A stretch of 64,000 nt of DNA from JAOSJT01 sp035362335 (lineage in GTDB: Bacteria > Bacteroidota > Ignavibacteria > SZUA-365). The notes below the pieces were generated by a model. The model was not told where the DNA came from. It saw only the letters and a list, made by a program, of their open reading frames with translations, and ran no database searches. The position numbers and the translations under genes are program-made. The stretch covers positions 38,129 to 102,128 of the forward strand of contig DAOSDL010000013.1 of assembly GCA_035362335.1 (NCBI GenBank), given 5' to 3'. Numbering within the stretch: position 1 is the stretch's first letter; each line of letters opens with the position of its first letter. Of this stretch, positions 1 to 8,589 are shown piece by piece.

Positions 1-656
1 GCAACGCGACCCCGGAGATTGCTGACGAAGTACACCGATACCACTCCCACCAACAGCGGCGCAATGGCGTACGAAGCGTAGACGAGATCCAGCGAAAACA
101 CCCCGGCGAATATCGCCGCGTAAATGAATCCGGTTTTCAACACCGCTTCGGCCATGCGCACGCCGGTGAAGCGTGCGAATTCCTGTCGTGCCTGCAACAC
201 CGCCAGTATGTATTCCATCAATCCCCCGCCGACCACTGCCAGCGTCATGATTCGCAGCGGATGCTGCAACTCGGGTGTCCGCAGCACGTCCACGGCGATC
301 ACGCCGGCACCGAAATACACGGCAACGGCGGTCAGCAACACGATGGCCGCCTTCAGGCGCAGGGTGAACTCGTAGTACGCCTGCGCGCGGTCGGGCTTGT
401 CGTGCTTGTACAGCGCATAGAAACGAATGAAGCTCTGATGAATACCGGAGTCGGTGAACTGATTCACCGCTGCCAACACGGTGATGAACAACCCGTAAAG
501 CAGATACTCTTCCGGCTGCAACAAGGCGAGCATGGAGAGCGTGATCAGAAAGGTGAGGAATTTCGAGAGGACGTCGCCACTGAAGACGATGCCTGCGTCC
601 CGCGCACCATGCGGCAGACGATCGAGTACGTGCTGCACCATGCGCGGCACCGTCAT
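1..656 (-). CDS. Polysaccharide flippase-like membrane protein (partial, C-terminus outside window)
   Basis: The minus strand is open from an ATG at 656 to the window edge, giving about 218 residues with no stop. The product has several hydrophobic segments separated by short basic loops, starting near residue 28 (FLTFLITLSMLALL). A tyrosine- and arginine-rich loop follows (SFIRFYALYKHDKPDRAQAYYEF). This is the pattern of Wzx/MATE-type oligosaccharide flippases, which move lipid-linked sugar units across the inner membrane. The start overlaps the stop of the upstream glycosyltransferase in an ATGA junction, supporting one polysaccharide operon. The family call rests on topology and context. 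Only roughly the first half of a usual 430-480 aa flippase is present. Confidence 0.6.
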   Translation of the reverse strand, partial: MTVPRMVQHVLDRLPHGARDAGIVFSGDVLSKFLTFLITLSMLALLQPEEYLLYGLFITVLAAVNQFTDSGIHQSFIRFYALYKHDKPDRAQAYYEFTLRLKAAIVLLTAVAVYFGAGVIAVDVLRTPELQHPLRIMTLAVVGGGLMEYILAVLQARQEFARFTGVRMAEAVLKTGFIYAAIFAGVFSLDLVYASYAIAPLLVGVVSVYFVSNLRGRV

Positions 657-1825
657 GCCACCTCCACATGTTCGTCGATGCACGACAGCAGGCGCTGCAC
701 GCGCTCGGTCCAGGTGTTCTCCTCGGCGAAGCGCCTTCGTGTGGCATGCGCCTCTTCGCTGTCTTCACCCAAAGCGCGTTCCATAGCGCTGACAAAGCCC
801 TGCGGCGTGTCGGCCAGTTCCACCAGCGATCCGAAATGCCGCAATTCGTCGGTGCGCGTCGCCACCACTGGCAAACCCGCGGCGGCGTATTCGTACAGCT
901 TGAGGGGATTCACCACACGGGTGATGCCGTTGTTCTGAAAAGGGATGATCGCGAGATCGAAGCGCTCCAACCACGCGGGAAGCTGTTCGTGTGGGATGAA
1001 ACCATGCAAGGCGACATTGCTTTCGGCTCCCAACGCAGCTATCACCGCGGGCTCCGCTGGTCCGACAATGTTGAAACGATGCTGTGGGAACGCCCGCGCC
1101 ACATGGCGGACCAGTTGCGCATCGAACCAGCGGTCGGAAGTGGCACCGATATAGCCAATCTCCCGCAAGCCGTTGCTGCGATGCCGTGGTTGATGTTGCA
1201 CGCTGGTGAGAAATTCCTTCGACACGGCATTGGGCAGGAACAACGAGCGTACTTGCGGAAAATGGTTTTCGATATCGCTCCCCATCTCCAGCGCACTGTA
1301 CGTGATCACATCCACATCCCGCGCGATGTGCCGCTCGCACTCTGTCATGCGCTGCAAGGTGCGCGCGTTGCGACTCTGCACTTCGGGCGCGTCGGCGATG
1401 TCGTACACGAGCAGCCGGGGCTGGAAAAAGTCGCGATCGAGGAAGCGCCCCCACCACAGCGGCAACATGACCACACCGATGGCGCGGTTCATGTCGATGC
1501 TACGAAAGGTCGAGCGAAACCAGCGACGAAACACCGCCCTGTCGTAGTACGGCGTCAGACTGTTGCGAAATCCTGTCGGCAACAGCGGCGGTGTGTGTAT
1601 GCACAGGTTTTCCACCTGGCGCCGCCGGGCGAAGCCCCTGTCCCGCGCCAGCGGCGAAAAGGTGCGCTGCAGCATGGCATGCGCCTTGCCCGCCATCGAC
1701 GGTGCGATTTCAATAATGTCCACCTGATGCCCGAGCCGCGCGCATTCGGCAGCCAGGGCATGTTCCCGCTGAGGCAAGCTGTCCCAGGAGGTGAGGCCAA
1801 AGAATATGAAGTGATGTTGTCTCAT
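653..1825 (-). CDS. Glycosyltransferase (GT4-like, GT-B fold)
   Basis: This 390-aa protein probably transfers a sugar to a growing surface polysaccharide at the cytoplasmic face. The C-terminal half has GT-B features: GYIGATSDRWFD at the start of the nucleotide-sugar domain, then FNIVGPAEP, VALHGFIPHEQLPAWLERFDLAIIPF, and the donor-binding region NPLKLYEYAAAGLPVVAT. An in-frame extension upstream to 1951 is possible, but the ATG at 1825 begins a typical N-terminus (MRQHHFIFFG) and lies 7 nt after the upstream gene's stop. Its stop overlaps the flippase start by 4 nt. Donor and acceptor cannot be read from sequence. Confidence 0.85.
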   Translation of the reverse strand: MRQHHFIFFGLTSWDSLPQREHALAAECARLGHQVDIIEIAPSMAGKAHAMLQRTFSPLARDRGFARRRQVENLCIHTPPLLPTGFRNSLTPYYDRAVFRRWFRSTFRSIDMNRAIGVVMLPLWWGRFLDRDFFQPRLLVYDIADAPEVQSRNARTLQRMTECERHIARDVDVITYSALEMGSDIENHFPQVRSLFLPNAVSKEFLTSVQHQPRHRSNGLREIGYIGATSDRWFDAQLVRHVARAFPQHRFNIVGPAEPAVIAALGAESNVALHGFIPHEQLPAWLERFDLAIIPFQNNGITRVVNPLKLYEYAAAGLPVVATRTDELRHFGSLVELADTPQGFVSAMERALGEDSEEAHATRRRFAEENTWTERVQRLLSCIDEHVEVA

Positions 1826-1832
1826 GCTACCA

Positions 1833-2921
1833 TTACCCGCCGGACATCCGCACGCCGTTCGCAGGCCGTGCCCGGCAATACCATTCCACAATATCGCTCG
1901 CGATGGTATCCCATGACAGCCCGCGCACAAAACGCTCGGCCGCCTCGGCACGCGCCCCCGCTCCGTCCTCGCTCTCGAGCAACACTGCCTCCAGTGCCTC
2001 CTCCACCTCCCCTTCGCACTCCAGTATTGTGCAGTAATCCTCCACAGCGGGAATGGAGTGAATGTACAGGCGTCGAATGTCGCTGAATGCCGGCACGATC
2101 ACAGGGATGCCAGTTTGAAACGCATCGAACAATCCGAGAAATCCGCCGGAGATGATGAAGCGCGCTCCGGCGAGGACCGCGCTCACGTCGGTCACCGGTC
2201 CATGGTCCTCGATACGGAAGCGCTCATCCGATAGCACAACGAGCGTATCACGTAGCGGACCCTCGCCTGCCAGTCGCAGCACGATGTCGGTGTCGCGCCG
2301 ATGCGCCAGCGTGCGCAGCGCCATGGCAAGCGGAAGCAGACCGGTGTCGCCGGCCAGCCGTCCCACGTACGCAAACACCGGCGCCTCTGCACGTGGCAAC
2401 CGTGGCAGCGTGCGCACCGGGGCTCCCACCATGACATGGTCAACCGGATGACGGTACAGCGAGGTGATATACGATCCCACCCCGATGCGCACACGCGTGC
2501 AGCGGGCAGTCGCGCAGCGCATCCATTGATGCCGTCGTTTCACCGGCCAATGCTCGAAGCCATGGAAGGTGACGGCGTACAGCGGATGGCGGACCACGGC
2601 GCGCAAAGGCAGAAACCAATGGAAAAATGTGGTGTAGTCGTGAAAATGCAACACGTCGGCCGAATTCAACACTGCGCGCTGATTCCACATCCACCGCCAG
2701 TACAACAGCCGTGTGAAAGGTCTGAGCACGGGCACCCGAAAACGTGTGATATCATAGGGTTGCGCCTTGTCATCGAAGGTATTGTCCACCATGGTTTCCG
2801 TTATCACACGGACGCGATGACCCAGCCGCGCCTGCGCCTCGGCGGTGCGCGCCACGCTGTACTGCACGCCGCCGATGGACGGAAGGAAATGATTGGCGAA
2901 ATGGATGATGTTCATTGCCAT
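1833..2921 (-). CDS. Glycosyltransferase family 4 protein
   Basis: A 362-aa GT-B glycosyltransferase. The N-terminus (NIIHFANHFLPSIGGVQYSV) has the GG-containing loop that begins GT4 acceptor domains. VFAYVGRLAGDTGLLPLAMAL marks the donor domain and ISGGFLGLFDAFQTGIPVIVPA occupies the place of the usual EGFG..EAMA..PVI donor site. The classical E-x7-E motif is degenerate here. The next glycosyltransferase follows 7 nt after its stop, so the two likely act in one surface-polysaccharide pathway with the flippase. The start could be the ATG at 2921 or at 2915; no Shine-Dalgarno sequence separates them. Confidence 0.82.
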   Translation of the reverse strand: MAMNIIHFANHFLPSIGGVQYSVARTAEAQARLGHRVRVITETMVDNTFDDKAQPYDITRFRVPVLRPFTRLLYWRWMWNQRAVLNSADVLHFHDYTTFFHWFLPLRAVVRHPLYAVTFHGFEHWPVKRRHQWMRCATARCTRVRIGVGSYITSLYRHPVDHVMVGAPVRTLPRLPRAEAPVFAYVGRLAGDTGLLPLAMALRTLAHRRDTDIVLRLAGEGPLRDTLVVLSDERFRIEDHGPVTDVSAVLAGARFIISGGFLGLFDAFQTGIPVIVPAFSDIRRLYIHSIPAVEDYCTILECEGEVEEALEAVLLESEDGAGARAEAAERFVRGLSWDTIASDIVEWYCRARPANGVRMSGG

Positions 2922-2943
2922 GGGGCGGATGACAGGCGCGTGC

Positions 2944-2986
2944 GGCCCCGTTCGCCGCCGTGCTTAGTGCTGACGGCGACGGGGCC
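2944..2986 (-). terminator. GC-rich hairpin after the PIG-L gene
   Basis: GGCCCCGT (2944-2951) pairs with ACGGGGCC (2979-2986). After a one-base bulge CGCCG (2953-2957) pairs with CGGCG (2974-2978). The loop is about 16 nt. It begins about 10 nt after the stop of the deacetylase gene, at the end of that operon. No U tract follows on the minus strand, so termination is inferred from position and stem strength. Confidence 0.5.
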
Positions 2987-2995
2987 CATGGACTA

Positions 2996-4138
2996 TCAGT
3001 TCACGAGTTGGAAAAATTCATAGCGCGGAGGTTTGCCCTGCTGGGGCGTGTACCCGTAGTCTTTCACGAATACACCGTCCATCAAGTCGTCGTCGGGATT
3101 CCATGGCTTGTCGTAATCGTTGCCATCCTGAAACACGAAGCTGATGCCGCGGAAGGCGTCCCATTTCTTCTGTCGCGCCTGTCCCTTGCGGTCGAGATCC
3201 AGCACGTGGGTGATGCGATCATCGATGTTGTATTCGGGAAATCCGGTGAACAGCACATTGGGTGCCGTGCGCCGGACTTCGGCCGCGGCTTGCACGACGA
3301 TGGTATGCAGCGTTTTGTGAAAATAATTGCCGTATTCGCCATTACGTCCATGCGTCACGATGACCTCCGGTCGTTCGCGCAGCAACATCTCACGCACTGC
3401 AGCTTCCATTGCCTTGCGCAACTCGGTGCCGGGTCCGTAACTCTTTTTGAAATCGAGGCCGGGATATTCACCCATCTGCACCACCGGCTTGCCGTCGAAG
3501 GTGAGGCGTACGGGCAACACCTCGATGGGTACGCCCAGGGATTTCGCATACGCGGTGAAAATGCGCACCTTCTCCTTCCCCATCAGATCGGTGGTGACAC
3601 GAATGCTGCCGTCGGGCATCACGCTGGCGCAGTTGTATCCACCCAGCGCGGGATCGATATCGTTGGAGAAACCCTTGCCGCCATCGGCGCCATTGGAAAG
3701 GAGGTAGATTTTCGCTTTCAGGCCGCGCTCGGCGGCGTAGGCGAAGAGCCCGCCCGCAAGCAGAATTTCGTCATCGGGATGCGCGAACACGCCGACGATG
3801 GATTTTGCATTCGCCACCACATCATGCATTGAGGCGAATTTTCCGAACAATTCTTCTGGCGACTTCAGATACCCTTCGTGGTCATTGGCGTCGAAAACGC
3901 TCAATCCGTAATCGATCTTGATTTTCTCATTTGCATCGCCGTAGCGGAATTCCTTTTTGTACACCACTTTGTGGTCGATGCCGGGCCATTCGTCGAAATC
4001 CCAGGTGCCATGTTCCAAACCCGCGGGAATATCGTAACCACGTTTGTACATCGATGGATCGTTGGTGAAGGGAACGGCATTTTGGGCGAAGGCAAAGGTG
4101 GTGCACATGAGCAGCATCAGCGGAAGCGCACGATACAT
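2996..4138 (-). CDS. Secreted PIG-L (LmbE-like) deacetylase family protein
   Basis: A 380-aa protein with a signal peptide (MYRALPLMLLMCTTFAFA, cleavage before QN). The zinc-binding motif AHPDDE is at residues 119-124, and a downstream HGRNGEYGNYFH supplies the further histidine ligand region. PIG-L enzymes remove N-acetyl groups from sugars such as GlcNAc conjugates. Export of this one suggests a periplasmic or extracellular substrate. An ATG at 4150 touches the previous stop, but the ATG at 4138 has GGAG six nt upstream and directly begins the signal peptide, so it is preferred. It is the last gene of a tightly packed operon with an SGNH hydrolase and the CoA-dehydratase proteins. Confidence 0.85.
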   Translation of the reverse strand: MYRALPLMLLMCTTFAFAQNAVPFTNDPSMYKRGYDIPAGLEHGTWDFDEWPGIDHKVVYKKEFRYGDANEKIKIDYGLSVFDANDHEGYLKSPEELFGKFASMHDVVANAKSIVGVFAHPDDEILLAGGLFAYAAERGLKAKIYLLSNGADGGKGFSNDIDPALGGYNCASVMPDGSIRVTTDLMGKEKVRIFTAYAKSLGVPIEVLPVRLTFDGKPVVQMGEYPGLDFKKSYGPGTELRKAMEAAVREMLLRERPEVIVTHGRNGEYGNYFHKTLHTIVVQAAAEVRRTAPNVLFTGFPEYNIDDRITHVLDLDRKGQARQKKWDAFRGISFVFQDGNDYDKPWNPDDDLMDGVFVKDYGYTPQQGKPPRYEFFQLVN

Positions 4139-4150
4139 GTCGGACTCCAT

Positions 4151-5134
4151 TTAGAAAAGTTGCACGCGATGTGTCGTCATTTCATTTCCGGCGAGCACAT
4201 ACACGGTATATGCCCCTGCGGGGACCGGTGTTCCGTCATCGGTCCGGCCATCCCATGGTATATAGTGCACACCGGCGGAATAGGCCCAATATACGATGTT
4301 TCGGACATTTCTGCCCGCGGCATCCACAACGCCCACGCGGAGTGTTCCGGCATTATCACTGCTGATTGCGCAGAGCATGCGGCCGTGATCCGCCGGGTGG
4401 AATGGCACAGGATACAACGATACCGCCATGGATTTCGCGGGTTCGGGCACGGAATCGCGCAGTGCGATCATCACCGGTGCGAGCAGCGCGGCTATGCGGC
4501 GGTGTCCGACCGGGGATGGATGCACGCCGTCCATGCCGAGTAATTGCGCGCCGTCTTCACCGAAATCGCATTCCACAAACAGGGCTCCGGTACGATGCGC
4601 CGTCTCGCGTAAAGCGTTGTTGTAGTCGCGATTGCCCGCTTCCACGCCGCCGAAGCTGGTGTACACAGTGGTATCGGTGAAGAGAGCGAAACGATCGGGA
4701 AGAATGGGCGGCAATCCCAACAGCACGGGGATGATGCCCACACCTCGCAGCTTGTCGATCATGAGCGCGATCGTGTTCTCGAAGCGCTCCCGTCCCACGC
4801 GTCGAAAAGGCGGCGCGCCCCACACATAGTAATCGTTGGACCCGAACGCGATTACCGCTATCCGTGGTCGGGCCTGCAGCACGTCTTCATCCATGCGGCG
4901 CAACCCGTCCTCGCTGGTCTCCCCACCCACGGCTCGTGCCGCACCGTTCCACGTCACACCGCGCGCGGACAGCATGGAATCCAGCACGGCGGGCCAGGCC
5001 TCGGCGGGTCGGCGTTCGGCATCGATCCATCCCTCGGTGATGGAATCACCAAAATACACGGCATCCGGACGCTGCGCGGCGAGAAGCGACGGAAGCAACA
5101 GCAGCAGGCACGCCAGACGGCGTGGGCGGTTCAT
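4151..5134 (-). CDS. Secreted SGNH/GDSL hydrolase with FlgD-like C-terminal domain
   Basis: A 327-aa exported esterase-like protein. The signal peptide (cleavage near LLAAQ) is followed by the SGNH block I serine (FGDSITEGW, Ser31). Block III appears as FGSNDYY and block V as DGVHPSPVGH near residue 200. The last ~85 residues form a FlgD-like immunoglobulin repeat (YPVPFHP, WDGRTDDGTPVPAGAYTVYVLAG). Such domains are common at the C-termini of secreted proteins in the Bacteroidetes/Chlorobi group and can act as sorting signals, although here the extreme C-terminus is just MTTHRVQLF. The start overlaps the stop of the activase gene by 4 nt (ATGA). The substrate is unknown; esters or acetylated glycans are plausible given the PIG-L neighbour. 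Confidence 0.85.
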   Translation of the reverse strand: MNRPRRLACLLLLLPSLLAAQRPDAVYFGDSITEGWIDAERRPAEAWPAVLDSMLSARGVTWNGAARAVGGETSEDGLRRMDEDVLQARPRIAVIAFGSNDYYVWGAPPFRRVGRERFENTIALMIDKLRGVGIIPVLLGLPPILPDRFALFTDTTVYTSFGGVEAGNRDYNNALRETAHRTGALFVECDFGEDGAQLLGMDGVHPSPVGHRRIAALLAPVMIALRDSVPEPAKSMAVSLYPVPFHPADHGRMLCAISSDNAGTLRVGVVDAAGRNVRNIVYWAYSAGVHYIPWDGRTDDGTPVPAGAYTVYVLAGNEMTTHRVQLF

Positions 5135-8100
5135 CGATGCAGCGTCCTCGGGAGTTCGATACTGACAACGTCGCTGGCGCGCTCCTCAGGCGCGACGAAG
5201 CGGGGATGCGGTGCAGGCGTGCGTCCGAGCGCCGCGAGAAGCCGTGCTTCGTACGCACGCAGCGCGGCTTCGATTTCATCGCGCTTGCGCAAGCGCTCGG
5301 CGAGCGTATCGCGATAGCGGCGCAGGAAATAGCCGATGGTTTCCACACGAATGCGTATGCTTCCGCTGGGCTTGTTCTCGTCGACGTCTTTGAAGGAAAA
5401 ATACGGGGTGCCGGAGGACTCCACGATCTCCTGCACCACGGCATAAATCGGACCATCATGCCCGCATTTGAAACTCGACAATTCGAGGGCCACCAGATTC
5501 GGATGCCGCGCTACGTATTTCGCCGCCCACACTTTGCGATTGGTGTTTTCGCTGTAGGAATTCTTCCACACATCATCGATGCTCATTGGATCAGCGATTA
5601 ATCCCTGCCGCATATCCTCGCCGAACACGCGCTCGAGAATGTCCGCGTCCGTGGGCAAGGCATCCTGCGTCAGTACGGGATAACCCAGCTTCTGGAATTC
5701 GGCAAGTATGCCATGGTTGATGCCGGGATCGTTGTGATACGGTCGCCCGAGCAGCACAATGGCGATGCGTTGTTCGCGCTCCACTTCGAGCAGCGTTTCC
5801 CTCGCGCGCTCGCGCAATTGCCGATGATAACTGTGCAGCGCTTCATACCCCGCTCGCAGGGCCTCGGCATGCTCCCGTCGAGAGAGCTGGAACAACGGTC
5901 GCAAGGCCTCGAACAGTTGTCGCTCCGCCAGACGCTCGTCGCCCAGGTTGACGAAGGGATGCACGTAGCGCACGCCCGCCTCGGCGAACAGGTCGCGCTC
6001 CTTGATGAACGCCGCCTTCACCGATTCCACCGTGCCGGTGATGGTCGGGCACGCCTTGCGCGCCTGCGTGCCGTGCAGATCGCTGGGCATGTCGTCCACC
6101 ATGGGGAAAAAGATCATGTGCAATGGTTTGCGAGCATGGTGCCGCGCGAGCAGATTGTGCACATGCGACAGCGCCAGCTTGCTCGGGAAGCAGGGATCGA
6201 TGGCTCCCCTCTTGCTCCCCTCGCGGAACAGTGCATCGGTCGTCGGCGAGGAGAACACGATGTTGTCGAACGGCACACCGATGCTCTGCAAATACGCGGT
6301 GAACAACGGCGCATGGGCGAAGTGATTCAACGCCCGCGGCATGCCGATGCGCAATGCACCGCGTTGCAGCACGCTGCCATCCGCGAGCGTCACAGGGATG
6401 GAGCTTCGCTCGCTGTTCGTGCTTGTAAAGGACGTGAACGCGAGTCGCGCGGCGATATCGGCGTAATCGGGGAATTGCGCGCGTATGCGCGACATGTCCT
6501 TGGCCACAACGCGCATGTCTTCGGTGGCTTCCACGCCGCCTTTCTCGCAGGTGGCGATGATCAGGCGGCGCGTGCGCTGTTCGTCGCCCGACTCCACCGG
6601 AGTTTCCACATCGATGAAGGTGCGGAGGCAGTTGTTCTTGCAGAAGGTGCAGCGCGTGGATTCGTCGCGCCGCGCCGTGAAGCGAATGCGCGTGGCGGCG
6701 TCCAGTCCGATGAAGGTGGTTTCGCGTCCCGAGGCGTGCAGTCGCGCCGCTTCCACTGCCGCCCCGATGGCACCGGCTTCTCCGGTGTGCTCGTGGACGA
6801 TGATACGGGGATTGAGCGAGCGGAATTTGCGGCGGATGAAATCCACCTGCGCTTTCACCGCCGCCAGGTTGCGCTGCGTGCCCCCTTGCAGCACGAAGGT
6901 GCCGCCGAGCATCTCGAGATTGCTGATCTGCGACACGTAGAGCCAGATATTTTTCGGCAATACTTTTGCCAGGCCCGCCATGATTTCTTCGCGCGTCCAC
7001 CCCTGCCGCTGAAAGTCCACGATATCGCTTTGCAGGAACACCGCACAACCATAGCCGAATTCCGGCGCTTCGCGCGCGCGGAACGCCGCCTCCGCGAAAT
7101 CGCTCACATCGTAGCCGAAGCTCTCGGCCGTGCCCTGTAAAAAGTAGCCGTTGCCCGCCGAGCATTGCGTATTCAATTTGAAATCCACCACACGGCCGTC
7201 GTGCAGGAGAATCAATTTGATGTCCTGTCCTCCCACATCGCAGATCACATCCACGTCGGGATAGAAACGGCGGGCCGCCTGCGTATGCGCCACGGTCTCG
7301 ACCAGGGCCACATCCGCGGCCAGCGCATCCTTGAGCATATCCTTTGCATAGCCCGTGGTGCCCACACCGAGAATGCGCAGCGAAGCGCCCTGATCCTCGA
7401 CCTGCCGCCGCAGCATGTCAATAATCTGCCGGGTGTCGTCGATGGGATTGCCATCCGACAGTTTGTAGGCCTTGAAGGCCACAGTGCTTTCGCGTGTGAG
7501 CAACACGCCTTTGGTCGAAGTCGATCCACCGTCTATGCCGAGATAGGCATCGAAACGGGATCCGGGGCGCAGCCGCAGTGGTGTGAAGCCCGCCTGCCGG
7601 TACTCGTCGAGAAATTGCCGGAGTTCCTCCTCCGTATCCCACAATCCCGTGCCGGCCTTGTCGCGATGCGCGGTGTGCCGACCCTCGGCCAGCCACGCGC
7701 GCAATCCCGACGCACCTTTATAGTGTGCGGCATCGTCATTGCGTTGTCCGTGAATCACGCAGCCAAACGCGGCGAAGTACTGCGCATCTTCGGGCACGTA
7801 AATGCGGTCGCGCGCCGCCACCTCGTCGGGCAACTCCACACCGCGTTCTTCCCAGACCAGGGGAATGGCGTGTTTCCACGCCTCCACCATGCCGGGGAGA
7901 AAGGTGTTCGGTCCGCCCAGCAACAGCACATCGGGGGGCAAGGTATTGCCACGGGTGAGAACGGAGAGGTTCTGCTGCACAATGGAATCGAAAAGCGAGG
8001 CCATGAGTTCGGCCGGAGGCACGCCTTGTTTCTGCAGGCCGTTGATGTCCGTCTCGGCAAAGACGCCGCATTTGCCCGCAACGGGATGCAGGCGCACGCC

Positions 8101-8589
8101 GTCGTAGCGCAGCGCAGACATATCCTCGGCGCTCAGACGCAGCTTCGCGCTGATCTTGTCGATCACCGCGCCAGTACCACCGGCGCATTTGTCGTTCATG
8201 GAGGTGATTTTCTTGGAATGACCTGTGAGCGGATCATGCTGGAAAATCAGGATCTTCGCATCCTGTCCGCCCAACTCCACCGCGGAACCGGCGCTGGGAC
8301 AGCGGGCTTCCACGGCCAGGGCCACGGCATTCACCTCCTGCACGAAACGCGCGCCGATGGCGTCCATCAACACACGCGCACCGCTGCCGGTGACGTACGC
8401 ACGGAATTCCTCATCCCCGCCTCCGAATTCCGTTTCGATGCGTTCGAGGAAATCCAACGCCGTCTCGGCTTGACGCGTCTCATGGCGGCGGTAATCCTTC
8501 CAGACAGGCGTAAGCTCGTCCTCCCGCAGCACGACGGCCTTCACCGTTGTGCTGCCGATGTCCAGTCCGATAAGGTAACGCGTGCTCAT
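5131..8589 (-). CDS. Double-ASKHA acyl-CoA dehydratase activase (BadF/BadG/BcrA/BcrD family) fused to DUF2229-type domain
   Basis: A 1152-aa fusion. Two ASKHA ATPase domains lie in tandem, with phosphate loops IGLDIGSTTVK (residues ~7-17) and LGIDGGSTSTK (~350-360). Each carries the cysteine pair that in HgdC-type activases holds the Fe-S cluster: Cys135 and Cys174 in the first, Cys476 and Cys515 in the second. A CxxCxxxC motif follows (647-654), then a DUF2229-like domain (RIGMPRALNHFAHAPLF onward, ~748). Activases of this family use ATP to inject an electron into a 2-hydroxyacyl-CoA dehydratase or benzoyl-CoA-reductase-type partner. Single-domain activases are about 260 aa; this long form is known in many genomes and its substrate is largely unassigned. 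It starts inside the stop of the 583-aa neighbour (ATGA overlap), its likely partner. Confidence 0.85.
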   Translation of the reverse strand: MSTRYLIGLDIGSTTVKAVVLREDELTPVWKDYRRHETRQAETALDFLERIETEFGGGDEEFRAYVTGSGARVLMDAIGARFVQEVNAVALAVEARCPSAGSAVELGGQDAKILIFQHDPLTGHSKKITSMNDKCAGGTGAVIDKISAKLRLSAEDMSALRYDGVRLHPVAGKCGVFAETDINGLQKQGVPPAELMASLFDSIVQQNLSVLTRGNTLPPDVLLLGGPNTFLPGMVEAWKHAIPLVWEERGVELPDEVAARDRIYVPEDAQYFAAFGCVIHGQRNDDAAHYKGASGLRAWLAEGRHTAHRDKAGTGLWDTEEELRQFLDEYRQAGFTPLRLRPGSRFDAYLGIDGGSTSTKGVLLTRESTVAFKAYKLSDGNPIDDTRQIIDMLRRQVEDQGASLRILGVGTTGYAKDMLKDALAADVALVETVAHTQAARRFYPDVDVICDVGGQDIKLILLHDGRVVDFKLNTQCSAGNGYFLQGTAESFGYDVSDFAEAAFRAREAPEFGYGCAVFLQSDIVDFQRQGWTREEIMAGLAKVLPKNIWLYVSQISNLEMLGGTFVLQGGTQRNLAAVKAQVDFIRRKFRSLNPRIIVHEHTGEAGAIGAAVEAARLHASGRETTFIGLDAATRIRFTARRDESTRCTFCKNNCLRTFIDVETPVESGDEQRTRRLIIATCEKGGVEATEDMRVVAKDMSRIRAQFPDYADIAARLAFTSFTSTNSERSSIPVTLADGSVLQRGALRIGMPRALNHFAHAPLFTAYLQSIGVPFDNIVFSSPTTDALFREGSKRGAIDPCFPSKLALSHVHNLLARHHARKPLHMIFFPMVDDMPSDLHGTQARKACPTITGTVESVKAAFIKERDLFAEAGVRYVHPFVNLGDERLAERQLFEALRPLFQLSRREHAEALRAGYEALHSYHRQLRERARETLLEVEREQRIAIVLLGRPYHNDPGINHGILAEFQKLGYPVLTQDALPTDADILERVFGEDMRQGLIADPMSIDDVWKNSYSENTNRKVWAAKYVARHPNLVALELSSFKCGHDGPIYAVVQEIVESSGTPYFSFKDVDENKPSGSIRIRVETIGYFLRRYRDTLAERLRKRDEIEAALRAYEARLLAALGRTPAPHPRFVAPEERASDVVSIELPRTLHR

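Noticed and set aside
668..2086. Long plus-strand open frame of 472 codons opposite the glycosyltransferases
   Set aside because: It is antisense to two well-supported glycosyltransferase genes and its product is His/Arg/Gln-rich with no domain; a GC-rich shadow.
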